Below, one piece after another: positions 56,637 to 64,000 of a stretch of 64,000 nt of DNA. The stretch is taken from the NCBI RefSeq assembly GCF_002954775.1, contig NZ_PJME01000033.1, positions 1 through 64,000 on the forward strand. The letters run 5' to 3'. The notes beneath the pieces were generated by a model, which worked only from the letters and a program-made list of their open reading frames with translations, did not search any database and was not told the DNA's origin. How positions within the stretch are numbered: position 1 is the first letter of the stretch; the number at the start of each line of letters is the position of its first letter. Made by a program: the position numbers and the translations under genes. Source of the DNA: Streptomyces geranii. GTDB taxonomy: Bacteria; Actinomycetota; Actinomycetes; Streptomycetales; Streptomycetaceae.

Positions 56637-57857
56637 TCAGCTCAGGCGCTCGATGACCATCGCCATGCCCTGGCCGCCGCCGACGCACATCGTCTCCAGG
56701 CCGAACTGCTTGTCGTGGAACTGGAGGGAGTTGATGAGCGTGCCGGTGATGCGCGCGCCCGTCATGCCGAAGGGGTGGCCGACCGCGATGGCGCCGCCGT
56801 TGACGTTCAGCTTCTCCAGCGGGAGGCCGAGGTCGCGGTAGGAGGGGATCACCTGGGCGGCGAACGCCTCGTTGATCTCGGCGAGGTCGATGTCGTCGAT
56901 GGTCAGGCCCGCGCGGCGCAGCGCCTGCTGGGACGCCTCCACCGGGCCGAGGCCCATGATCTCGGGGGAGAGGCCCGAGACGCCGGTCGACACGATCCGG
57001 GCCAGCGGGGTCAGGCCCAGCTCGGCGGCCTTGGTGTCGCTCATGATGACGACCGCCGCCGCGCCGTCGTTCAGCGGGCAGCAGTTGCCGGCCGTGACCA
57101 GTCCGTCCGGCCGGAACACCGGCTTGAGCCCCTGGGTGCCCTCCAGCGTGATGCCCGCACGCGGACCGTCGTCCTTGCTGACCACCGTGCCGTCGGGCAG
57201 CGTCACCGGGGTGATCTCGCGCTCCCAGAAGCCGTTCTTGATGGCTTCCTCGGCGAGGTTCTGCGAGCGCACGCCGAACTCGTCCATGTCGAGCCGGGTC
57301 ACGCCCTTGATGCGGGCGAGGTTCTCGGCGGTCTGCCCCATCGAGATGTAGGCGTCCGGCACGAGACCGTCCTCGCGCGGGTCGTGCCAGGAGGTGCCCT
57401 CCTGCTCGGCGACGGCGGCCGTACGGGCCTCCGCCTCGGCGAAGATCGGGTTCCGCGTGTCCGGCAGCGAGTCCGAGTTGCCCTTGGTGAACCGCGACAC
57501 CATCTCGACCCCGGCCGAGATGAACACGTCGCCCTCGCCCGCCTTGATGGCATGCAGTGCCATGCGGGAGGTCTGGAGCGACGAGGAACAGTAACGGGTG
57601 ATCGTGCAGCCGGGCAGGTAGTCCATGCCCATCTGTACGGCGACGATCCGCCCGAGGTTGTTGCCCTGCTCGCCGCCGGGCAGACCGCAGCCGAGCATCA
57701 GGTCGTCGATGTCCCGCGGGTCCAGCTCGGGGATCTTCGCCAGCGCGGCCTGGATGATCGTGGCGGTGAGATCGTCCGCGCGCAGCTCCTTGAGGGAGCC
57801 CTTGAAGGCGCGGCCGATGGGGGAGCGGGCGGTCGAGACGATGACGGCTTCCGGCAT
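56637..57857 (-). CDS. Acetyl-CoA acetyltransferase (thiolase)
   Basis: 406 aa. The nucleophile is Cys90 in TITRYCSSSLQ; the C-terminal His and Cys appear in GGAIAVGHPFGMTGAR and CVGGGQGMAMV. It condenses or cleaves acyl-CoA, so it may act in fatty-acid degradation (FadA type) or acetoacetyl-CoA formation; the MPEAVIVSTARSPIGRAFKG start and length fit the FadA/AtoB group. No fadB-like partner is adjacent; the fadA/atoB choice is left open. ATG 57857 follows GGAGCC. It is transcribed toward the terminator at 56569. Confidence 0.92.
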   Translation of the reverse strand: MPEAVIVSTARSPIGRAFKGSLKELRADDLTATIIQAALAKIPELDPRDIDDLMLGCGLPGGEQGNNLGRIVAVQMGMDYLPGCTITRYCSSSLQTSRMALHAIKAGEGDVFISAGVEMVSRFTKGNSDSLPDTRNPIFAEAEARTAAVAEQEGTSWHDPREDGLVPDAYISMGQTAENLARIKGVTRLDMDEFGVRSQNLAEEAIKNGFWEREITPVTLPDGTVVSKDDGPRAGITLEGTQGLKPVFRPDGLVTAGNCCPLNDGAAAVVIMSDTKAAELGLTPLARIVSTGVSGLSPEIMGLGPVEASQQALRRAGLTIDDIDLAEINEAFAAQVIPSYRDLGLPLEKLNVNGGAIAVGHPFGMTGARITGTLINSLQFHDKQFGLETMCVGGGQGMAMVIERLS

Positions 57858-57983
57858 GACGGCTCCATTGGCGTACGGGGGTGAGCGGACCTGCTTGGGA
57901 AGTTACCCGTACGTATGGCCTCGGTCACGGGTGTGGCGGTGTGACTAGGGCCGCACTTTTCTAAGCGCTTGCTCAGAGGCTGC

Positions 57984-58952
57984 TCAGGGGTGCTGGTGTG
58001 TCGGCAGCAGGCCCCGCCCCTCCAGCCACTCCCAGTACACCCCCGCCCGCTGCACCTCCGCCCAGTACCCCTTCGTGAGCGTGTCGTGGAGCGCGGGCGC
58101 ATGCTCGGCGAGGGGGCTGTCCGCCGCCCACACCAGGCGTTGCCGCACGCCCATCGGGTCGCCGGTCAGCGGCCGTACGACGACTCCCTCGCGCTCGGTC
58201 ACCAGCGGGTGGGCGAGGGCGACCCCGTGACCCTGGCCGACCAGCGGGAACACCACGCTCCCGCTCAGCCGCTGCACCCGGCGCGGGACGAACCCGGCCC
58301 GGCGGCACGCGGTCCGGAACTGCGCCCGCATCCGTACGTCCTTGTTCTCCCCGGCGAGCCAGGCCTCGTCGGCGAGCGCGGTGAGCGGGATCTCGGGCCG
58401 GGCGGCGAGCGGGTGCCGTTCGGAGATCAGCACGAAGACGGGGTCCACGGCGAGAAGGGCGTCGCTGAGGCCGGGGCGCAGCGGGATCTCGTACTCCGGG
58501 TAGTCGACGACCAGCCCGAAGTCCAGGCGGCCGGTGGCGAGCAGTTCGAGCTGCTCCTCCTCCGTGTCGCAGGTGTGCAGGGTGATCTCGGCCCGGGGGA
58601 GCAGCCGGCGCGCGGTGGTCACGAGCACGGCGGTGAGCGGGCCGGGGACCGAGCCGAGCCGGACGGTGGTCAGGTCGCCGTCGCCGGGGCCGCGCTGCCG
58701 TACGTCACGCATGAGGTCCTCGTGGGCGGTGAGGATGCCGTGCGCGTGCGCCAGGACCATCGCGCCGAACGCCGTCGGCCGGGAGCCGCTGCCGTCCCGT
58801 ACGAACAGCGAGCCGCCCAACACGCGCTCGATGCGCTGGAGTTGGGCGGTCAGCGCGGGCTGGGTGAAGCCGAGGGACGCGGCGGCGCGGGTGATGGAGC
58901 CGGTGTCGGCGATGGCGTTCAGGACGCGCAGGTGGCGGATCTCCAGATCCAT
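57984..58952 (-). CDS. LysR-family transcriptional regulator
   Basis: 322 aa. The N-terminal winged HTH is canonical: LRVLNAIADTGSITRAAASLGFTQPALTAQLQRIE. The C-terminal periplasmic-binding-like sensor has TVRLGSVPGPLTAVLV and EYEIPLRPGLSDALLAVDPVF. A LysR gene usually controls a divergent neighbour; here the divergent neighbour is the subtilase at 59058, 105 bp away, while the thiolase lies downstream on the same strand 126 bp on. Inducer unknown. Confidence 0.9.
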   Translation of the reverse strand: MDLEIRHLRVLNAIADTGSITRAAASLGFTQPALTAQLQRIERVLGGSLFVRDGSGSRPTAFGAMVLAHAHGILTAHEDLMRDVRQRGPGDGDLTTVRLGSVPGPLTAVLVTTARRLLPRAEITLHTCDTEEEQLELLATGRLDFGLVVDYPEYEIPLRPGLSDALLAVDPVFVLISERHPLAARPEIPLTALADEAWLAGENKDVRMRAQFRTACRRAGFVPRRVQRLSGSVVFPLVGQGHGVALAHPLVTEREGVVVRPLTGDPMGVRQRLVWAADSPLAEHAPALHDTLTKGYWAEVQRAGVYWEWLEGRGLLPTHQHP

Positions 58953-59057
58953 AGCGCGATGTTATGGGCGGTTGGGAGTACCCGGAAGATCGCCTCGGGC
59001 GGGACAGTCGGACGCGACCGGAGTCACGACCGTCACCACCGCAGCAGTGGAGGCCGT

Positions 59058-62000
59058 ATGTCCCGCATGTCCCGAAGACTGAGCGGCGCGCTGGTAACGG
59101 CCTTGCTGGTGCAGGGAGTTGTGGCGGTCACGCCCGCGTCCGGCGCCACGGAGACGGACACGACCGCCGTCCCCGTCTGGACCGGTGGCTCCGGGCAGCG
59201 GGCAGCCACCACCCACCGGGTCACCCTCGTCACCGGCGACCGCGTGGAGGTGTCGGGGGCCGCCGTCGCGATCGAGCCGGGGCCGGGGCGCGAGGCGGTC
59301 GGCTTCCAGCAGCTGGAGCGGGACGGTCATCAGTACGTCGTACCGAACGACGCCCGCCCGCTGGTCGCCGGCGGGCAGGTGGACGAGCGGCTGTTCGATG
59401 TGACGGGGCTGGTCGCGGCCGGGTACGACGACGCGAGTACGGCCGTACTGCCGACGATCGTCACGTACACCGACCCGGCGCTCGGCGCCCGCAGCCTGCG
59501 CGCGGCGGACGGCGCACGCGTGACCCGCGCCCTGCCGTCCGTCGACGGCGCGGCGGTGGCCGTGGGCAAGGAGACCGCGGGTGCCTTCTGAGACGGGGTG
59601 ACCGCGGGCGGCCGTACGGGCGGACTGCGTGCCGCGAGCGGTGTCGCCAGGCTCTGGCTGGACGGCAAGCGGCAGGTGAGCCTGGACCGGAGTGTGCCGC
59701 AGATCGGTGCGCCGACGGCCTGGCGGGCCGGGTACGACGGCACCGGCGTCACGGTCGCCGTCCTGGACACCGGTGTCGACGCGACCCACCCCGACCTGGC
59801 CGGACGTATCAAGGAGGCCGTGAACTTCACGGACGCGCCCGACGCCGACGACACGGTCGGGCACGGCACGCATGTCGCGTCGACGGTCGCGGGCGGCGGC
59901 GCCAGGTACAAGGGGGTCGCGCCGGGGGCCTCGCTGCTGATCGGCAAGGTGTGCCCGGACCGTTCCTGCCCGGACTCGGCGATCCTGGCCGGGATGGAGT
60001 GGGCGGCGCCCCGCGCGCAGGTCGTCAGCATGAGCCTCGGCGGTGACGACACCCCGGGCGAGGACGTCCTCGAAGAGGCCGTGAACACGCTGACGGCGAA
60101 GACCGGCGCCCTCTTCGTGCTCGCCGCGGGCAACGACGGCAGCGCGGACGGCTCGGTCGACTCGCCGTCCACGGCGGACGCCGCGCTGTCGGTGGGCGCG
60201 GTCGACAAGCAGGACGTGATGGCGTCCTTCTCCAGCCGGGGCCCGCGCGCGGACGGCGCGGTCAAGCCGGAGATCACGGCACCGGGCGTCGACATCGTCG
60301 CGGCCCGGGCGGCCCACGCGGGCAGCGACTACGTGGAGGTCGAGCCGGGCTACACCTCGGTCTCGGGTACGTCCATGGCGACCCCGCATGTGGCGGGCGC
60401 GGCGGCGCTGCTCGCCGGGCAGCACCCGGCCTGGCGGGCGGCCGAGCTGAAGGCGGCCCTGATGGCGTCGGCGACGCCGACCCCCGGCGCGAACGTCAAT
60501 GCCCAGGGCGCGGGCCGCACGGACGTGGGCCGGGCGGTGCAGCAGGCGGTCCTGCCCACCCCGGCCGCCCTCGCCCTGGGCACGCAGGAGGCGCCGGCCG
60601 AGGACGACGTACCGGTGGTCAGGACGGTGACGTACCGGAACGAGGGCGCGGCCCCGGTGACCCTGGACTTCGCGGCGCGGGTGACGGGCCCGGGCGGGGC
60701 CGCCGCCCCGGCAGGCATGTTCACGGTGAGCCCCGCGCTCGCGACGCTCCCGGCGGGCGGCTCGACGACGGTGACGGTGACCGCGGACACGCGCGTGCAG
60801 AGCGCGACGGGCGTCTTCGAGGGCGCGCTGGTGGGCACGGACGCGACGGGCGGCGTATCGGTCCGGGTACCGCTGACGATCACGAAGGCGACCCCCACGC
60901 ACAAGCTGACGGTCAGGGTCGTCGACCGCGCGGGCAACCCGGCGGCGAACTACTGGACCGACATCATGAGCCTGGACGGCTCGACGTACCGCTTCGTCTA
61001 CGACCCCTCGGGCTCCGGCACGGTGTCCCTCCCGGCGGGCCGCTACACGGTGGACGCGTCGGTGATCACGGCGGCGGACGGCAGTACGACTTTGCTGGCC
61101 CGCCCCACCCTCACGGTGACCGGCGACACGGAGATCGTCCTCGACGCCCGCACGGCCACCGCCGTCTCGGCGACCCTCCCGCGCAAGGACGCGAGCCTGC
61201 GCCTGGCCTCGGTCGGCTTCCGCCGCACCCTGACCAACGGGATGGGCTTCGGCCTCCGGGCCACCGCCGACTCCTTCGACAAGCTGTTCACGGGTGCCGT
61301 CGGGGACGACGCGGGCCCCGGCGAGGGCGCGCTGGTGGCGGACGTACGCGGCTTCTGGGCGAAGAAGGGCGCGGACGGCACGTACAACGACTCGCCGTAC
61401 GAATACGTGCTCGTGTGGTTCGAGCGGGGGCATCTGCCGACGGACTTCAGCAGGGTGGTGCGGCAGGGCGAACTGGCGGAGCTGAAGCAGCGGTACTACG
61501 GGGTGACGGCGGCGACTGCTCCGGGTGCCGGTTCGAGGGCGTTCCAGCACAACTTCGGCTTCCCGCCGGAGGGCGGGAGCGCGCTGTCGGCGGGCGCGAT
61601 CTGGTTCGACACCCCGGGCAGCGGCCGGACCCTGTACTACAAGGCCGACGACGTGCGGTGGGAGACGCGGTACAACCAGTACGCGGCCGACGGCACCTTC
61701 CAGACCCAGTTCTGGTCCAAGGACTACGAGACCTTCGCGCCCGGCAGGCGCTACACGGTGACCTGGCAGAAGGCGGTACCGGGCCCACGCTTCGGCCGCC
61801 TCACGTTCGTCGCCCGCGAGGGCAACCGCCTCTCCTTCAACGTCCCGATGGCCGGCGACCGGGCGGGCCACACGGGCTACTCCCTGTACGACAGGAGCCG
61901 GGTCGCCTTCTACTACGGCGACCAGAGACTCGTGGAGCTGAACTACCCCTGGACGGACGCCTCGGGCATCGTCCCGGCGACGGAGGCGCCCTACCGCCTG

Positions 62001-62432
62001 GAGTACTCCGCGGAACGCAGCGCGGCGAACGGCGGCTTCGGGCTCGGCACGAGCATCAGCGGCGCGTGGACCTTCCGGTCGGGGGAGGTCACGGGCGGAC
62101 GTACGCCGGTCGGCCTGTCGGCGTTCGACTTCGCCCCGGCCGTCGACCTGAGCAACACGGGCCGCTCACGGGTCCTGCCGATGCGGCTGGTACGGCAGCC
62201 GGGGGCGGCGGCCTCGGCGGTGCGGTCGGTGGCGGTCGAGGTGTCGTACGACGACGGGGGCAGCTGGCGGAAGGTGCGGCCGGTGAAGGTCGGACGGGAC
62301 GCGTGGGTGGTGCCGTTGGCCGGGGGCGGGAAGCCGGTCGCCGGGCGGTATGTGTCGCTGCGGGCGAGCGCCGGGTTCGCGGACGGGGGGACCGTGGAGT
62401 ACCGGGTGATCCGGGGATACCGGCTGGGGTGA
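59058..62432 (+). pseudogene. Secreted subtilisin-like (S8) protease interrupted by in-frame TGA
   Basis: Full frame 1125 codons from ATG 59058 (GTGGAGG at 59047-59053) to 62432, broken by TGA at codon 178 (59589-59591). The reading frame is unchanged on both sides: GKETAGAF-stop-DGVTAGG. Trp (TGG) would be one base different. Before the stop: signal peptide (about 1-33) and propeptide-like part. After: catalytic Asp237 in VAVLDTGVD, His269 in GHGTHVAST and Ser439 in SGTSMATPHVAG, then long beta-rich C-terminal domains. A GTG at 59598 could restart but would lack the signal peptide. It is either a nonsense allele, readthrough or sequence error. Confidence 0.85.
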
Positions 62433-62488
62433 GGGAGGGACGAGGAGAGGTGAGGCAGGGGGCTTCATCGCCGCCGTACGATCTCGCG

Positions 62489-62857
62489 GTGAAGATCTGG
62501 ACGGAGCCCCCTGCCAGGACCGACGTCGAAGAGGTCGTCCGCCGCTACTTCGACCTGCTTCGCGCGGGCGCGTTCCCCGAGGCCGAACAACTCGTCGACC
62601 ACACCTCGCTCCGGCATGTGCTCAGGGCGCTGTGGACCGGCTCGGCCGGAGCGGACGCCGGTGCGGACGAGTCCTGGGAGCGGGATCTGTCCTGGCTCCG
62701 CGAACTCCGGCTCGGGGACTTCCACTGGGGCGACGCCGGTGGCAGCTTCTACGTCGAGATCGGCTGCCTCGCGCGGACGCTCGACGTGTCCCTGGGCTTC
62801 TGGGTCAAGCCGGTCGACGCGGGCTGGGTCGTCTCGGGGCCGTCCACGCTCTGGTAG
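62489..62857 (+). CDS. Small hypothetical protein
   Basis: 122 aa from GTG 62489. RTDVEEVVRRYFDLLRAGAFPEA starts like an NTF2/SnoaL-type cone fold, and the end DVSLGFWVKPVDAGWVVSGPSTLW has matching strands. The middle is acidic. No catalytic motif is recognisable. It overlaps nothing and ends only 1 bp before the 3' end of the minus-strand fragment at 62859. Function unknown. Confidence 0.6.
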   Translation: MKIWTEPPARTDVEEVVRRYFDLLRAGAFPEAEQLVDHTSLRHVLRALWTGSAGADAGADESWERDLSWLRELRLGDFHWGDAGGSFYVEIGCLARTLDVSLGFWVKPVDAGWVVSGPSTLW

Positions 62858-62858
62858 G

Positions 62859-63128
62859 TCAGTCCCACGCGTTGAAGAGGACGCCGCCGAGTGTGGTGAC
62901 GCCGTAGAGGCGGAGCTGGCGCCACTCGCCCTGGGTCAGGACCGAGGTGTCGACGTCCGGGAGCGGCAGGGTCAGTCGGGCGCGGTCGAGTACGGCGAAC
63001 CCGTGGTCGGCGAAGGCATGGGCCCACGGCGGCGGGGCGAGGAACTCGTCGGTGTACCAGTCGCGGTGTTCCCAGGGAGATCCCGAGGCGGGCGGCCACG
63101 GTCGCCCGCGACGGTGGTCTCGGTGTGG
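62859..63128 (-). pseudogene. Gene fragment without start (frameshifted?)
   Basis: The frame downstream of the SGNH gene's stop (63129) stays open to TGA 62859-62861 and is protein-like: SPWEHRDWYTDEFLAPPPWA, then DHGFAVLDRARLTLPLPD and GVLFNAWD. There is no ATG or GTG anywhere in it. An upstream segment in another frame (DHTETTVAGDRGRPP) may be the lost N-terminus, which points to a frameshift around 63085-63100. No family known. Confidence 0.4.
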
Positions 63129-64000
63129 TCAGCTGCTCGGGACCTCCCGTGATGTGGTCGGCGTGGGGGTCGGGTCCGTGGCCGGGACCCGGCGCCTGCG
63201 CCTGCGCTTGAGGAGTGCCCAGGGGCCCCTCGGGCCGGTCGGCATCGCCGCCGTGACCTCTGTGCCCGCCTCCGAGGCCGCCTCCGCCGCCGCTCGTGCC
63301 ACCGGCAGGAAGCCCTCGCGGCGGGAGACGTCCGGGCGCTCCTCCTCCGCCGGCCACAGGCCCAGGGCCGCGCACACCGTCGGGAGGACCGCCATCGCCG
63401 CCGTCGCGTACCCCTCCGCCGAGGGGTGGTAGTTGTCCGGGCCGAACAGCTCGCGCGGGTTCGCCTCGAACTCGGGGCCCAGCAGGTCGCCCAGCGACAC
63501 CGTGCGGCCACCCTGCTCCACGACCCCGATCGTCTGCGCCGCCGCCAGATGCCGGGACGCCCGCCGGGCCAGCCAGCGCAGCGGCTGCTGGACCTGCTCG
63601 ACGGTGCCCAGGTCGGGACATGTGCCCACGACCACCTCCGCACCGGCCGTACGCAGCCGTCGTACCGCCGAGGAGAGGTGGCGGACCGAGCGCGTGGGAG
63701 GCATGCGGTGGGTGACGTCGTTCGCGCCGACCATGATCACGCAGATGTCCGGGACCCAGTCGGACGCCGAGACGGTCAGCGCCACCTGGCGGTCCAGGTC
63801 GTCGGACTGGGCGCCGGGCAGCGCCACGTTCCTCAGCTCCACCGGGCGCTCCGCCACCGCCGCCAGGCCCGACGCGAGCAGCGCGCCCGGGGTCTGACGG
63901 GCCCGGTGGACGCCCTGGCCGGCCGCCGTGGAATCGCCCAGCAGGACGAGTCGGAGCGGGGGTTCACCGGGGGTGGCGTACCCGCGTCCGTACAGCCCGT
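63129..64000 (-). CDS. SGNH/GDSL hydrolase (5' end outside window)
   Basis: The frame runs off the right edge; the GTG at 63857 is not the start because block I, VLLGDSTAAGQGV with the nucleophilic Ser, lies upstream in frame (near 63940). Block III ICVIMVGANDVTHR and block V DNYHPSAEGYA, with the catalytic Asp and His, are present, as in SGNH esterases/lipases. The C-terminal tail is Arg/Pro-rich (RGPWALLKRRRRRR). Substrate unknown; acylated sugars or lipids are typical. Confidence 0.88.
   Translation of the reverse strand, partial: GLYGRGYATPGEPPLRLVLLGDSTAAGQGVHRARQTPGALLASGLAAVAERPVELRNVALPGAQSDDLDRQVALTVSASDWVPDICVIMVGANDVTHRMPPTRSVRHLSSAVRRLRTAGAEVVVGTCPDLGTVEQVQQPLRWLARRASRHLAAAQTIGVVEQGGRTVSLGDLLGPEFEANPRELFGPDNYHPSAEGYATAAMAVLPTVCAALGLWPAEEERPDVSRREGFLPVARAAAEAASEAGTEVTAAMPTGPRGPWALLKRRRRRRVPATDPTPTPTTSREVPSS

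Overview
The window is high-GC actinobacterial DNA. Its gene content and order identify it as a Streptomyces chromosome core segment: mfd; a methylase-like gene, a kinase operon and mazG; a CYP107-like P450; two resuscitation-promoting factors; eno, divIC, DUF501 and ppx; ndh; cfa; two FtsX-type ABC systems; the bldA tRNA; pobA; a Bax-inhibitor-like protein and a thiolase. From memory this order matches the SCO3075-SCO3112 region of S. coelicolor, inverted. I ran no search.

Layout. 1-7.4 kb: a deaminase-SUKH fusion cut by the window edge, a coiled-coil protein, an MFS exporter, and a two-gene ABC system. 7.5-9.6 kb: a small accessory patch with two gene remnants, an S1-like protein and a HigB/HigA-type toxin-antitoxin pair. 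9.9-16.4 kb: mfd, a small MT0933-like protein, a secreted HNH lipoprotein, an acetyltransferase and a lipoprotein. 16.6-22.7 kb: a two-repeat exported protein, a large HTH/N6-methylase-like/HsdS-like fusion whose gene is packed with a short DNA motif, and a membrane protein/Ser-Thr kinase pair. 22.8-29.4 kb: a DUF1906 exoprotein, a SurA-like lipoprotein, MazG, a P-loop/Sel1-repeat protein and a P450. 29.5-35.4 kb: two Rpf muralytic enzymes (the second behind a ydaO/c-di-AMP riboswitch), enolase, DivIC, DUF501 and an exopolyphosphatase. 35.4-40.2 kb: a variable patch with an orphan antitoxin, a phosphotransferase, a frameshifted Cys-rich small gene, an anti-sigma-like ATPase and a TPR regulator. 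40.7-44.6 kb: an nSTAND/WD40 protein behind two perfect inverted repeats. 45-51.7 kb: NDH-2, cyclopropane synthase and a second ABC system. 52-64 kb: bldA, pobA, a Bax-inhibitor-like protein, small genes, a thiolase, LysR, a subtilase broken by one in-frame TGA, and an SGNH hydrolase running off the end.

The most unusual signal is in the gene at 17618-20194. Twenty-one copies of a hexamer (GTTCAC, GTACAC or its complement GTGAAC, one degenerate as GTGAAT) lie in frame within about 500 bp, mostly 18 or 27 bp apart. Val-His in this stretch is written only with the rare valine codons GTT and GTA, although Val-His elsewhere in the same gene is GTC-CAC. The same GTGWAC motif also clusters in the gene's upstream region. 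The protein has a DNA-binding helix-turn-helix, an intact SAM-binding motif, but HPPF in place of the catalytic (N/D/S)PP(Y/F). Together these suggest a methylase-derived, sequence-specific DNA-binding protein whose own gene carries its binding array. This is inference and is testable.
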